From: Viola odorata
Taxonomy: Eukaryota > Streptophyta > Magnoliopsida > Malpighiales > Violaceae
DNA: 64,000 nt
Direction: 5' to 3'
Assembly (NCBI GenBank): GCA_963691705.1
Contig: OY829538.1
Span: 27,300,836-27,364,835 of the forward strand
Within the stretch, counting starts at the first letter, position 1. Each line of letters starts with the position of its first letter. Both the position numbers and the translations under genes were made by a program. The notes below the pieces were generated by a model, which saw only the letters and a program-made list of their open reading frames with translations, was not told the origin of the DNA and did no database searches. This document shows positions 24,511 through 39,760 of this stretch, in pieces.

Positions 24511-27500
24511 ATGATGGTCATGGGGTCTGTCATAACCCATCAGGTTGTTCAATCTAGCTCTCTCAATGTTAAAACCTATGATTTACATATTATTTCTTTG
24601 ATTAAACCCCTTGGTCTCCACTGTCTAGATGGAGTGGGTTTCTTCCATATAGAGAAAGGCTTTCTTTTCATGAATACGGGTTTTATAATCAAGGTGGACC
24701 AGATCTTCAGCCACAAGAACAAAGGGAACTACAAATTTCCTCCACTGCCTGCAGAAAGGCAACCCTGTTCTACCTCTTGATGTAGATCTGCCCCCACCAG
24801 CTCCTGAACCTCAGCCAGTCCTTGCACCACAACCTGCTCGTCCACCAAATCCTCCATCAGCTGCTTCTAGTACCTCCCAGACAGATTCCCACAACTTAGC
24901 AACCCTCGCAGCTCGGACTGAGCTCCTGTGTGAGCTCTTTGAGCTCCAGCAAAAAACTGCTAGCGGTAAAATGACCCGGAGGCCGTTGTACATGCCAAGA
25001 TAAAGATGATGGTCATAGGGTCTGTCATAACCCATCAGGTTGTTCAAGCTAGCTCTCTCAATGTTAAAACCTGTGATTTACATATTATTTCTTTGATTAA
25101 ACCACTTGGTTTCCACTGTCTAAATGGAATGGGTTTCTTCCATATAGAGAAAGGTTTTCTTTTGATGAATACAGGTCTCACAGTCAAGGTAGACCAGATC
25201 TTCAGCCACAAGAACAAAGGGAATTACAAATTTCCTCAAGTGGATGCAGAAGGCAACCCTGTTCTGCCTCTTAAAGAGGATCTGCCCCCACCAGCTCCTG
25301 CACCTCAGCCAGTCCTTGCACCACAACCTGCTCGTCCACCAAATCCTCCATCAGTTGCTTCTAGTACCTCCCAGACAGATTCGCACAACTTAGCAACCCT
25401 CGCAGCTCGGACTGAGCTCCTGTGTGAGCTCTTTGAGCTCCAGCAAAAAACTGCTAGCGGTAAATTGACCCGGAGGCCGTTGTACATGCCAAGATAAAGA
25501 TGATGGTCATAGGGTCTGTCATAACCCATCAGGTTGTTCAAGCTAGCTCTCTCAATGTTAAAACCTGTGATTTACATATTATTTCTTTGATTAAACCACT
25601 TGGTCTCCACTGTCTAGATGGAGTGGGTTTCTTCCATATAGAGAAAGGCTTTCTTTTGATGAATACAGGTCTCACAATCAAGGTAGACCAGATCTTCAGC
25701 CACAAGAACAAAGGGAACTACAAATTTCCTCCAGTGGATGCAGAAGGCAACCCTGTTCTACCTCTTAAAGAGGATCTGCCCCCACCAGCTCCTGCACCTC
25801 AGCCAGTCCTTCCACCACAACCTGCTCGTCCACCAAATCCTCCATCAGCTGCTTCTAGTACCTCCCAGACAGATTCCCACAACTTAGCAACCCTCGCAGC
25901 TCGGACTGAGCTCCTGTGTGAGCTCTTTGAGCTCCAGCAAAAAACTGCTAGCGGTAAATTGACCCGGAGGCCGTTGTACATGCCAAGATAAAGATGATGG
26001 CCTCGGGGTCTGTCATCACCCACCAGGTTGTTCAAGCTAGCTCTCTCAATGTTAAAACATATGATTTACATGTTATTTCTTTGATTAAAGCACTTGGTCT
26101 CCGCTGTCTATATGGAATGGGTTTCTTTCATATAGAGAAAGGCTTTCTTTTCATGAATACGGGTTTCACAATCAAGGTGGACCAGATCATCAGCCACAAG
26201 AACAAAGGGAACTACAAATTTCCTCCACTGCATGCAGAAGGCAACCCTGTTCTACCTCTTGATGTTGATCTGCCCCCACCAGCTCCTGCACCTCAGCCAG
26301 TCCTTATACCACAACCTGATCCTCCACCAAATCCTCCATCAGCTTCTGCTAGTACCTCCCAAACAGATTCCCACAACTTAGCAACCCTCGCAGCTCTGAC
26401 TTAGCTTCTGCGTGAGCTCTTTGAGCTCCAGCAAAAAACTGCTAGCGGTAAATTGACCCGGAGGCCGTTGTACATGCCAAGATAAAGATGATGGTCATGG
26501 GGTCTGTCATAACCCATCAGGTTGTTCAATCTAGCTCTCTCAATGTTAAAACCTGTGATTTACATATTATTTCTTTGATTAAACCCCTTGGTCTCCACTG
26601 TCTAGATGGAGTGGGTTTCTTCCATATAGAGAAAGGCTTTCTTTTCATGAATACGGGTTTTATAATCAAGGTGGACCAGATCTTCAGCCACAAGAACAAA
26701 GGGAACTACAAATTTCATCCACTAGATGCAGATGGCAACCCTGTTCTACCTCTTGATGTAGATCTGCCCCCACCAGCTCCTGAACCTCAGCCAGTCCTTG
26801 CACCACAACCTGCTTGTCCACCAAATCCTCCATCAGCTGCTTCTAGTACCTCCCAGACAGATTCCCACAACTTAGCAACCCTCGCAGCTCGGACTGAGCT
26901 CCTGTGTGAGCTCTTTCAGCTCCAGCAAAAAACTGCTAGCGGTAAATTGACCCGGAGGCCGTTGTACATGCCAAGATAAAGATGATGACCTCGGGGTCTG
27001 TCATCACCCATCAGGTTGTTCAAGCTAGCTCTCTGAATGTTAAAACCTGTGATTTACATATTATTTCTTTGATTAAACCACTTGGTCTCCACTGTCTAGA
27101 TGGAATGGGTTTCTTCCATATAGAGAAAGGTTTTCTTTTGATGAATATAGGTCTCACAATCAAGGTAGACCAGATCTTCAGCCACAAGAACAAAGGGAAC
27201 TACAAATTTCCTCCACTGCATGCAGAAGGCAACCCTGTTCTACCTCTTGATGTAGATCTGCCCCCACCAGCTCCTGCACCTCAGCCAGTCCTTGCACAAC
27301 AACCTGCTCCTCCACCAAATCCTCCATCAGCTGCTGCTAGTACCTCCCAGCCAGATTCCCACAACTTAGCAACCTTCGCAGCTAGGGCTGAGCTCCTGTG
27401 CGAGCTCTTTGAGCTCCAGCAAAAACCTGGTAGCGGTAAATTGACCCGGAGGCCGTTGTACATGCCAAGATAAAGATGATGACCTCGGGGTCTGTCATCA

Positions 27501-27969
27501 CCCACCAGGTTGTTCAAGCTAGCTCTCTCAATGTTAAAACATATGATTTACATGTTATTTCTTTGATTAAAGCACTTGGTCTCCGCTGTCTATATGGAAT
27601 GGGTTTCTTTCATATAGAGAAAGGCTTTCTTTTCATGAATACAGGTTTCACAATCAAGGTGGACCAGATCATCAGCCACAAGAACAAAGGGAACTACAAA
27701 TTTCCTCCACTGCATGCAGAAGGCAACCCTGTTCTACCTCTTGATGTTGATCTGCCCCCACCAGCTCCTGCACCTCAGCCAGTCCTTATACCACAACCTG
27801 ATCCTCCACCAAATCCTCCATCAGCTTCTGCTAGTACCTCCCAAACAGATTCCCACAACTTAGCAACCCTCGCAGCTCTGACTTAGCTTCTGCGTGAGCT
27901 CTTTGAGCTCCAGCAAAAAACTGCTAGCGGTAAATTGACCCGGAGGCCGTTGTACATGCCAAGATAAAG
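24511..27969 (+). repeat. 7-mer higher-order repeat, 3,459 bp
   Basis: Monomers start at 24511, 25006, 25500, 25994, 26488, 26982 and 27476, in the same order as 1848-5306. It carries A at 26717 (His codon), like 595, which makes it the counterpart of the copy cut by the left window edge. Confidence 0.9.
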
Positions 27970-30900
27970 ATGATGGTCATGGGGTCTGTCATAACCCATC
28001 AGGTTGTTCAATCTAGCTCTCTCAATGTTAAAACCTATGATTTACATATTATTTCTTTGATTAAACCCCTTGGTCTCCACTGTCTAGATGGAGTGGGTTT
28101 CTTCCATATAGAGAAAGGCTTTCTTTTCATGAATACGGGTTTTATAATCAAGGTGGACCAGATCTTCAGCCACAAGAACAAAGGGAACTACAAATTTCCT
28201 CCACTGCCTGCAGAAAGGCAACCCTGTTCTACCTCTTGATGTAGATCTGCCCCCACCAGCTCCTGAACCTCAGCCAGTCCTTGCACCACAACCTGCTCGT
28301 CCACCAAATCCTCCATCAGCTGCTTCTAGTACCTCCCAGACAGATTCCCACAACTTAGCAACCCTCGCAGCTCGGACTGAGCTCCTGTGTGAGCTCTTTG
28401 AGCTCCAGCAAAAAACTGCTAGCGGTAAAATGACCCGGAGGCCGTTGTACATGCCAAGATAAAGATGATGGTCATAGGGTCTGTCATAACCCATCAGGTT
28501 GTTCAAGCTAGCTCTCTCAATGTTAAAACCTGTGATTTACATATTATTTCTTTGATTAAACCACTTGGTTTCCACTGTCTAAATGGAATGGGTTTCTTCC
28601 ATATAGAGAAAGGTTTTCTTTTGATGAATACAGGTCTCACAGTCAAGGTAGACCAGATCTTCAGCCACAAGAACAAAGGGAATTACAAATTTCCTCAAGT
28701 GGATGCAGAAGGCAACCCTGTTCTGCCTCTTAAAGAGGATCTGCCCCCACCAGCTCCTGCACCTCAGCCAGTCCTTGCACCACAACCTGCTCGTCCACCA
28801 AATCCTCCATCAGTTGCTTCTAGTACCTCCCAGACAGATTCGCACAACTTAGCAACCCTCGCAGCTCGGACTGAGCTCCTGTGTGAGCTCTTTGAGCTCC
28901 AGCAAAAAACTGCTAGCGGTAAATTGACCCGGAGGCCGTTGTACATGCCAAGATAAAGATGATGGTCATAGGGTCTGTCATAACCCATCAGGTTGTTCAA
29001 GCTAGCTCTCTCAATGTTAAAACCTGTGATTTACATATTATTTCTTTGATTAAACCACTTGGTCTCCACTGTCTAGATGGAGTGGGTTTCTTCCATATAG
29101 AGAAAGGCTTTCTTTTGATGAATACAGGTCTCACAATCAAGGTAGACCAGATCTTCAGCCACAAGAACAAAGGGAACTACAAATTTCCTCCAGTGGATGC
29201 AGAAGGCAACCCTGTTCTACCTCTTAAAGAGGATCTGCCCCCACCAGCTCCTGCACCTCAGCCAGTCCTTCCACCACAACCTGCTCGTCCACCAAATCCT
29301 CCATCAGCTGCTTCTAGTACCTCCCAGACAGATTCCCACAACTTAGCAACCCTCGCAGCTCGGACTGAGCTCCTGTGTGAGCTCTTTGAGCTCCAGCAAA
29401 AAACTGCTAGCGGTAAATTGACCCGGAGGCCGTTGTACATGCCAAGATAAAGATGATGGCCTCGGGGTCTGTCATCACCCACCAGGTTGTTCAAGCTAGC
29501 TCTCTCAATGTTAAAACATATGATTTACATGTTATTTCTTTGATTAAAGCACTTGGTCTCCGCTGTCTATATGGAATGGGTTTCTTTCATATAGAGAAAG
29601 GCTTTCTTTTCATGAATACGGGTTTCACAATCAAGGTGGACCAGATCATCAGCCACAAGAACAAAGGGAACTACAAATTTCCTCCACTGCATGCAGAAGG
29701 CAACCCTGTTCTACCTCTTGATGTTGATCTGCCCCCACCAGCTCCTGCACCTCAGCCAGTCCTTATACCACAACCTGATCCTCCACCAAATCCTCCATCA
29801 GCTTCTGCTAGTACCTCCCAAACAGATTCCCACAACTTAGCAACCCTCGCAGCTCTGACTTAGCTTCTGCGTGAGCTCTTTGAGCTCCAGCAAAAAACTG
29901 CTAGCGGTAAATTGACCCGGAGGCCGTTGTACATGCCAAGATAAAGATGATGGTCATGGGGTCTGTCATAACCCATCAGGTTGTTCAATCTAGCTCTCTC
30001 AATGTTAAAACCTGTGATTTACATATTATTTCTTTGATTAAACCCCTTGGTCTCCACTGTCTAGATGGAGTGGGTTTCTTCCATATAGAGAAAGGCTTTC
30101 TTTTCATGAATACGGGTTTTATAATCAAGGTGGACCAGATCTTCAGCCACAAGAACAAAGGGAACTACAAATTTCCTCCACTAGATGCAGATGGCAACCC
30201 TGTTCTACCTCTTGATGTAGATCTGCCCCCACCAGCTCCTGAACCTCAGCCAGTCCTTGCACCACAACCTGCTTGTCCACCAAATCCTCCATCAGCTGCT
30301 TCTAGTACCTCCCAGACAGATTCCCACAACTTAGCAACCCTCGCAGCTCGGACTGAGCTCCTGTGTGAGCTCTTTCAGCTCCAGCAAAAAACTGCTAGCG
30401 GTAAATTGACCCGGAGGCCGTTGTACATGCCAAGATAAAGATGATGACCTCGGGGTCTGTCATCACCCATCAGGTTGTTCAAGCTAGCTCTCTGAATGTT
30501 AAAACCTGTGATTTACATATTATTTCTTTGATTAAACCACTTGGTCTCCACTGTCTAGATGGAATGGGTTTCTTCCATATAGAGAAAGGTTTTCTTTTGA
30601 TGAATATAGGTCTCACAATCAAGGTAGACCAGATCTTCAGCCACAAGAACAAAGGGAACTACAAATTTCCTCCACTGCATGCAGAAGGCAACCCTGTTCT
30701 ACCTCTTGATGTAGATCTGCCCCCACCAGCTCCTGCACCTCAGCCAGTCCTTGCACAACAACCTGCTCCTCCACCAAATCCTCCATCAGCTGCTGCTAGT
30801 ACCTCCCAGCCAGATTCCCACAACTTAGCAACCTTCGCAGCTAGGGCTGAGCTCCTGTGCGAGCTCTTTGAGCTCCAGCAAAAACCTGGTAGCGGTAAAT

Positions 30901-31428
30901 TGACCCGGAGGCCGTTGTACATGCCAAGATAAAGATGATGACCTCGGGGTCTGTCATCACCCACCAGGTTGTTCAAGCTAGCTCTCTCAATGTTAAAACA
31001 TATGATTTACATGTTATTTCTTTGATTAAAGCACTTGGTCTCCGCTGTCTATATGGAATGGGTTTCTTTCATATAGAGAAAGGCTTTCTTTTCATGAATA
31101 CAGGTTTCACAATCAAGGTGGACCAGATCATCAGCCACAAGAACAAAGGGAACTACAAATTTCCTCCACTGCATGCAGAAGGCAACCCTGTTCTACCTCT
31201 TGATGTTGATCTGCCCCCACCAGCTCCTGCACCTCAGCCAGTCCTTATACCACAACCTGATCCTCCACCAAATCCTCCATCAGCTTCTGCTAGTACCTCC
31301 CAAACAGATTCCCACAACTTAGCAACCCTCGCAGCTCTGACTTAGCTTCTGCGTGAGCTCTTTGAGCTCCAGCAAAAAACTGCTAGCGGTAAATTGACCC
31401 GGAGGCCGTTGTACATGCCAAGATAAAG
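27970..31428 (+). repeat. 7-mer higher-order repeat, 3,459 bp
   Basis: Monomers start at 27970, 28465, 28959, 29453, 29947, 30441 and 30935. It is the 26,122-bp-offset partner of 1848-5306 and has the Pro codon form at the site where 24511-27969 has His. Confidence 0.9.
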
Positions 31429-34400
31429 ATGATGGTCATGGGGTCTGTCATAACCCATCAGGTTGTTCAATCTAGCTCTCTCAATGATAAAACCTGTGAT
31501 TTACATATTATTTCTTTGATTAAACCCCTTGGTCTCCACTGTCTAGATGGAGTGGGTTTCTTCCATATAGAGAAAGGCTTTCTTTTCATGAATACGGGTT
31601 TTATAATCAAGGTGGACCAGATCTTCAGCCACAGGAACAAAGGGAACTACAAATTTCCTCCACTGCCTGCAGAAAGGCAACCCTGTTCTACCTCTTGATG
31701 TAGATCTGCCCCCACCAGCTCCTGAACCTCAGCCAGTCCTTGCACCACAACCTGCTCGTCCACCAAATCCTCCATCAGCTGCTTCTAGTACCTCCCAGAC
31801 AGATTCCCACAACTTAGCAACCCTCGCAGCTCGGACTGAGCTCCAGCAAAAAACTACTAGCGGTAAAATGACCCGGAGGCCGTTGTACATGCCAAGATAA
31901 AGATGATGGTCATAGGGTCTGTCATAACCCATCAGGTTGTTCAAGCTAGCTCTCTCAATGTTAAAACCTGTGATTTACATATTATTTCTTTGATTAAACC
32001 ACTTGGTTTCCACTGTCTAAATGGAATGGGTTTCTTCCATATAGAGAAAGGTTTTCTTTTGATGAATACAGGTCTCACAGTCAAGGTAGACCAGATCTTC
32101 AGCCACAAGAACAAAGGGAATTACAAATTTCCTCCAGTGGATGCAGAAGGCAACCCTGTTCTGCCTCTTAAAGAGGATCTGCCCCCACCAGCTCCTGCAC
32201 CTCAGCCAGTCCTTGCACCACAACCTGCTCGTTCACCAAATCCTCCATCAGTTGCTTCTAGTACCTCCCAGACAGATTCCCACAACTTAGCAACCCTCGC
32301 AGCTCGAACTGAGCTCCTGTGTGAGCTCTTTGAGCTCCAGCAAAAAACTGCTAGCGGTAAATTGACCCGGAGGCCGTTGTACATGCAAAGATAAAGATGA
32401 TGGTCATAGGGTCTGTCATAACCCATCAGGTTGTTCAAGCTAGCTCTCTGAATGTTAAAACCTGTGATTTACATATTATTTCTTTGATTAAACCACTTGG
32501 TCTCCACTGTCTAGATGGAATAGGTTCTTCCATATAGAGAAAGGTTTTCTTTTGATGAATATAGGTCTCACAATCAAGGTAGACCAGATCTTCAGCCACA
32601 AGAACAAAGGGAACTACAAATTTCCTCCACTGCATGCAGAAGGCAACCCTGTTCTACCTCTTGATGTAGATCTGCCCCCACCAGCTCCTGCACCTCAGCC
32701 AGTCCTTGCACAACAACCTGCTCCTCCACCAAATCCTCCATCAGCTGCTGCTAGTACCTCCCAGCCAGATTCCCACAACTTAGCAACCTTCGCAGCTCGG
32801 ACTGAGCTCCTGGGCGAGCTCTTTGCGCTCCAGCAAAAAACTGGTAGCGGTAAATTGACCCGGAGGCCGTTGTACATGCCAAGATAAAGATGATGGTCAT
32901 AGGGTCTGTCATAACCCATCAGGTTGTTCAAGCTAGCTCTCTCAATGTTAAAACCTGTGATTTACATATTATTTCTTTGATTAAACCACTTGGTGTCCAC
33001 TGTCTAGATGGAGTGGGTTTCTTCCATATAGAGAAAGGCTTTCTTTTCATGAATACGGGTTTCACAATGAAGGTGGACCAGATCTTCAGCCACAAGAACA
33101 AAGGGAACTATAAATTTCCTCCACTGCATGCAGAAGGCAACCCTGTTCTACCTCTTGATGTAGATCTGCCCCCACCAGCTCCTGAACCTAAACCAGTCCT
33201 TGCACCACAACCTGCTCGTCCACCAAATCCTCCATCAGCCGCTTCTAGTACCTCCCAGACAGATTCCCACAACTTAGCAACCCTCGTAGCTCGGACTGAG
33301 CTCCTGTGTGAGCTCTTTGAGCTCCAGCAAAAAACTGCTAGCGGTAAATTGACCCGGAGGCCGTTGTACATGCCAAGATAAAGATGATGGCCTCGGGGTC
33401 TGTCATCACCCACCAGGTTGTTCAAGCTAGCTCTCTCAATGTTAAAACATATGATTTACATGTTATTTCTTTGATTAAAGCACTTGGTCTCCGCTGTCTA
33501 TATGGAATGGGTTTCTTTCATATAGAGAAAGGCTTTTTTTCATGAATACAGGTTTCACAATCAAGGTGGACCAGATCATCAGCCACAAGAACAAAGGGAA
33601 CTACAAATTTCCTCCACTGCATGCAGAAGGCAACCCTGTTCTACCTCTTGATGTAGATCTGCCCCCACCAGCTCCTGCACCTCAGCCAGTCCTTGCACAA
33701 CAACCTGCTCCTCCACCAAATCCTCCATCAGCTGCTGCTAGTACCTCCCAGCCAGATTCCCACAACTTAGCAACCTTCGCAGCTAGGGCTGAGCTCCTGT
33801 GCGAGCTCTTTGAGCTCCAGCAAAAACCTGGTAGCGGTAAATTGACCCGGAGGCCGTTGTACATGCCAAGATAAAGATGATGACCTCGGGGTCTGTCATC
33901 ACCCACCAGGTTGTTCAAGCTAGCTCTCTCAATGTTAAAACATATGATTTACATGTTATTTCTTTGATTAAAGCACTTGGTCTCCGCTGTCTATATGGAA
34001 TGGGTTTCTTTCATATAGAGAAAGGCTTTCTTTTCATGAATACAGGTTTCACAATCAAGGTGGACCAGATCATCAGCCACAAGAACAAAGGGAACTACAA
34101 ATTTCCTCCACTGCATGCAGAAGGCAACCCTGTTCTACCTCTTGATGTTGATCTGCCCCCACCAGCTCCTGCACCTCAGCCAGTCCTTATACCACAACCT
34201 GATCCTCCACCAAATCCTCCATCAGCTTCTGCTAGTACCTCCCAAACAGATTCCCACAACTTAGCAACCCTCGCAGCTCTGACTTAGCTTCTGCGTGAGC
34301 TCTTTGAGCTCCAGCAAAAAACTGCTAGCGGTAAATTGACCCGGAGGCCGTTGTACATGCCAAGATAAAGATGATGGTCATGGGGTCTGTCATAACCCAT

Positions 34401-37400
34401 CAGGTTGTTCAATCTAGCTCTCTCAATGATAAAACCTGTGATTTACATATTATTTCTTTGATTAAACCCCTTGGTCTCCACTGTCTAGATGGAGTGGGTT
34501 TCTTCCATATAGAGAAAGGCTTTCTTTTCATGAATACGGGTTTTATAATCAAGGTGGACCAGATCTTCAGCCACAGGAACAAAGGGAACTACAAATTTCC
34601 TCCACTGCCTGCAGAAAGGCAACCCTGTTCTACCTCTTGATGTAGATCTGCCCCCACCAGCTCCTGAACCTCAGCCAGTCCTTGCACCACAACCTGCTCG
34701 TCCACCAAATCCTCCATCAGCTGCTTCTAGTACCTCCCAGACAGATTCCCACAACTTAGCAACCCTCGCAGCTCGGACTGAGCTCCAGCAAAAAACTACT
34801 AGCGGTAAAATGACCCGGAGGCCGTTGTACATGCCAAGATAAAGATGATGGTCATAGGGTCTGTCATAACCCATCAGGTTGTTCAAGCTAGCTCTCTCAA
34901 TGTTAAAACCTGTGATTTACATATTATTTCTTTGATTAAACCACTTGGTTTCCACTGTCTAAATGGAATGGGTTTCTTCCATATAGAGAAAGGTTTTCTT
35001 TTGATGAATACAGGTCTCACAGTCAAGGTAGACCAGATCTTCAGCCACAAGAACAAAGGGAATTACAAATTTCCTCCAGTGGATGCAGAAGGCAACCCTG
35101 TTCTGCCTCTTAAAGAGGATCTGCCCCCACCAGCTCCTGCACCTCAGCCAGTCCTTGCACCACAACCTGCTCGTTCACCAAATCCTCCATCAGTTGCTTC
35201 TAGTACCTCCCAGACAGATTCCCACAACTTAGCAACCCTCGCAGCTCGAACTGAGCTCCTGTGTGAGCTCTTTGAGCTCCAGCAAAAAACTGCTAGCGGT
35301 AAATTGACCCGGAGGCCGTTGTACATGCAAAGATAAAGATGATGGTCATAGGGTCTGTCATAACCCATCAGGTTGTTCAAGCTAGCTCTCTGAATGTTAA
35401 AACCTGTGATTTACATATTATTTCTTTGATTAAACCACTTGGTCTCCACTGTCTAGATGGAATAGGTTCTTCCATATAGAGAAAGGTTTTCTTTTGATGA
35501 ATATAGGTCTCACAATCAAGGTAGACCAGATCTTCAGCCACAAGAACAAAGGGAACTACAAATTTCCTCCACTGCATGCAGAAGGCAACCCTGTTCTACC
35601 TCTTGATGTAGATCTGCCCCCACCAGCTCCTGCACCTCAGCCAGTCCTTGCACAACAACCTGCTCCTCCACCAAATCCTCCATCAGCTGCTGCTAGTACC
35701 TCCCAGCCAGATTCCCACAACTTAGCAACCTTCGCAGCTCGGACTGAGCTCCTGGGCGAGCTCTTTGCGCTCCAGCAAAAAACTGGTAGCGGTAAATTGA
35801 CCCGGAGGCCGTTGTACATGCCAAGATAAAGATGATGGTCATAGGGTCTGTCATAACCCATCAGGTTGTTCAAGCTAGCTCTCTCAATGTTAAAACCTGT
35901 GATTTACATATTATTTCTTTGATTAAACCACTTGGTGTCCACTGTCTAGATGGAGTGGGTTTCTTCCATATAGAGAAAGGCTTTCTTTTCATGAATACGG
36001 GTTTCACAATGAAGGTGGACCAGATCTTCAGCCACAAGAACAAAGGGAACTATAAATTTCCTCCACTGCATGCAGAAGGCAACCCTGTTCTACCTCTTGA
36101 TGTAGATCTGCCCCCACCAGCTCCTGAACCTAAACCAGTCCTTGCACCACAACCTGCTCGTCCACCAAATCCTCCATTAGCCGCTTCTAGTACCTCCCAG
36201 ACAGATTCCCACAACTTAGCAACCCTCGTAGCTCGGACTGAGCTCCTGTGTGAGCTCTTTGAGCTCCAGCAAAAAACTGCTAGCGGTAAATTGACCCGGA
36301 GGCCGTTGTACATGCCAAGATAAAGATGATGGCCTCGGGGTCTGTCATCACCCACCAGGTTGTTCAAGCTAGCTCTCTCAATGTTAAAACATATGATTTA
36401 CATGTTATTTCTTTGATTAAAGCACTTGGTCTCCGCTGTCTATATGGAATGGGTTTCTTTCATATAGAGAAAGGCTTTTTTTCATGAATACAGGTTTCAC
36501 AATCAAGGTGGACCAGATCATCAGCCACAAGAACAAAGGGAACTACAAATTTCCTCCACTGCATGCAGAAGGCAACCCTGTTCTACCTCTTGATGTAGAT
36601 CTGCCCCCACCAGCTCCTGCACCTCAGCCAGTCCTTGCACAACAACCTGCTCCTCCACCAAATCCTCCATCAGCTGCTGCTAGTACCTCCCAGCCAGATT
36701 CCCACAACTTAGCAACCTTCGCAGCTAGGGCTGAGCTCCTGTGCGAGCTCTTTGAGCTCCAGCAAAAACCTGGTAGCGGTAAATTGACCCGGAGGCCGTT
36801 GTACATGCCAAGATAAAGATGATGACCTCGGGGTCTGTCATCACCCACCAGGTTGTTCAAGCTAGCTCTCTCAATGTTAAAACATATGATTTACATGTTA
36901 TTTCTTTGATTAAAGCACTTGGTCTCCGCTGTCTATATGGAATGGGTTTCTTTCATATAGAGAAAGGCTTTCTTTTCATGAATACAGGTTTCACAATCAA
37001 GGTGGACCAGATCATCAGCCACAAGAACAAAGGGAACTACAAATTTCCTCCACTGCATGCAGAAGGCAACCCTGTTCTACCTCTTGATGTTGATCTGCCC
37101 CCACCAGCTCCTGCACCTCAGCCAGTCCTTATACCACAACCTGATCCTCCACCAAATCCTCCATCAGCTTCTGCTAGTACCTCCCAAACAGATTCCCACA
37201 ACTTAGCAACCCTCGCAGCTCTGACTTAGCTTCTGCGTGAGCTCTTTGAGCTCCAGCAAAAAACTGCTAGCGGTAAATTGACCCGGAGGCCGTTGTACAT
37301 GCCAAGATAAAGATGATGGTCATGGGGTCTGTCATAACCCATCAGGTTGTTCAATCTAGCTCTCTCAATGATAAAACCTGTGATTTACATATTATTTCTT

Positions 37401-39760
37401 TGATTAAACCCCTTGGTCTCCACTGTCTAGATGGAGTGGGTTTCTTCCATATAGAGAAAGGCTTTCTTTTCATGAATACGGGTTTTATAATCAAGGTGGA
37501 CCAGATCTTCAGCCACAGGAACAAAGGGAACTACAAATTTCCTCCACTGCCTGCAGAAAGGCAACCCTGTTCTACCTCTTGATGTAGATCTGCCCCCACC
37601 AGCTCCTGAACCTCAGCCAGTCCTTGCACCACAACCTGCTCGTCCACCAAATCCTCCATCAGCTGCTTCTAGTACCTCCCAGACAGATTCCCACAACTTA
37701 GCAACCCTCGCAGCTCGGACTGAGCTCCAGCAAAAAACTACTAGCGGTAAAATGACCCGGAGGCCGTTGTACATGCCAAGATAAAGATGATGGTCATAGG
37801 GTCTGTCATAACCCATCAGGTTGTTCAAGCTAGCTCTCTCAATGTTAAAACCTGTGATTTACATATTATTTCTTTGATTAAACCACTTGGTTTCCACTGT
37901 CTAAATGGAATGGGTTTCTTCCATATAGAGAAAGGTTTTCTTTTGATGAATACAGGTCTCACAGTCAAGGTAGACCAGATCTTCAGCCACAAGAACAAAG
38001 GGAATTACAAATTTCCTCCAGTGGATGCAGAAGGCAACCCTGTTCTGCCTCTTAAAGAGGATCTGCCCCCACCAGCTCCTGCACCTCAGCCAGTCCTTGC
38101 ACCACAACCTGCTCGTTCACCAAATCCTCCATCAGTTGCTTCTAGTACCTCCCAGACAGATTCCCACAACTTAGCAACCCTCGCAGCTCGAACTGAGCTC
38201 CTGTGTGAGCTCTTTGAGCTCCAGCAAAAAACTGCTAGCGGTAAATTGACCCGGAGGCCGTTGTACATGCAAAGATAAAGATGATGGTCATAGGGTCTGT
38301 CATAACCCATCAGGTTGTTCAAGCTAGCTCTCTGAATGTTAAAACCTGTGATTTACATATTATTTCTTTGATTAAACCACTTGGTCTCCACTGTCTAGAT
38401 GGAATAGGTTCTTCCATATAGAGAAAGGTTTTCTTTTGATGAATATAGGTCTCACAATCAAGGTAGACCAGATCTTCAGCCACAAGAACAAAGGGAACTA
38501 CAAATTTCCTCCACTGCATGCAGAAGGCAACCCTGTTCTACCTCTTGATGTAGATCTGCCCCCACCAGCTCCTGCACCTCAGCCAGTCCTTGCACAACAA
38601 CCTGCTCCTCCACCAAATCCTCCATCAGCTGCTGCTAGTACCTCCCAGCCAGATTCCCACAACTTAGCAACCTTCGCAGCTCGGACTGAGCTCCTGGGCG
38701 AGCTCTTTGCGCTCCAGCAAAAAACTGGTAGCGGTAAATTGACCCGGAGGCCGTTGTACATGCCAAGATAAAGATGATGGTCATAGGGTCTGTCATAACC
38801 CATCAGGTTGTTCAAGCTAGCTCTCTCAATGTTAAAACCTGTGATTTACATATTATTTCTTTGATTAAACCACTTGGTGTCCACTGTCTAGATGGAGTGG
38901 GTTTCTTCCATATAGAGAAAGGCTTTCTTTTCATGAATACGGGTTTCACAATGAAGGTGGACCAGATCTTCAGCCACAAGAACAAAGGGAACTATAAATT
39001 TCCTCCACTGCATGCAGAAGGCAACCCTGTTCTACCTCTTGATGTAGATCTGCCCCCACCAGCTCCTGAACCTAAACCAGTCCTTGCACCACAACCTGCT
39101 CGTCCACCAAATCCTCCATCAGCCGCTTCTAGTACCTCCCAGACAGATTCCCACAACTTAGCAACCCTCGTAGCTCGGACTGAGCTCCTGTGTGAGCTCT
39201 TTGAGCTCCAGCAAAAAACTGCTAGCGGTAAATTGACCCGGAGGCCGTTGTACATGCCAAGATAAAGATGATGGCCTCGGGGTCTGTCATCACCCACCAG
39301 GTTGTTCAAGCTAGCTCTCTCAATGTTAAAACATATGATTTACATGTTATTTCTTTGATTAAAGCACTTGGTCTCCGCTGTCTATATGGAATGGGTTTCT
39401 TTCATATAGAGAAAGGCTTTTTTTCATGAATACAGGTTTCACAATCAAGGTGGACCAGATCATCAGCCACAAGAACAAAGGGAACTACAAATTTCCTCCA
39501 CTGCATGCAGAAGGCAACCCTGTTCTACCTCTTGATGTTGATCTGCCCCCACCAGCTCCTGCACCTCAGCCAGTCCTTATACCACAACCTGATCCTCCAC
39601 CAAATCCTCCATCAGCTTCTGCTAGTACCTCCCAAACAGATTCCCACAACTTAGCAACCCTCGCAGCTCTGACTTAGCTTCTGCGTGAGCTCTTTGAGCT
39701 CCAGCAAAAAACTGCTAGCGGTAAATTGACCCGGAGGCCGTTGTACATGCCAAGATAAAG
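31429..39760 (+). repeat. 6-mer HOR tract: two full copies and one five-monomer copy
   Basis: Full copies lie at 31429-34370 and 34371-37312, and a shortened copy at 37313-39760. The variants, the 474-bp monomers (31429, 34371, 37313) and the fused fifth monomer (39268) repeat those at 5307-13638. The loss of one monomer therefore predates the 26-kb duplication. T at 36178 is private here. Confidence 0.92.
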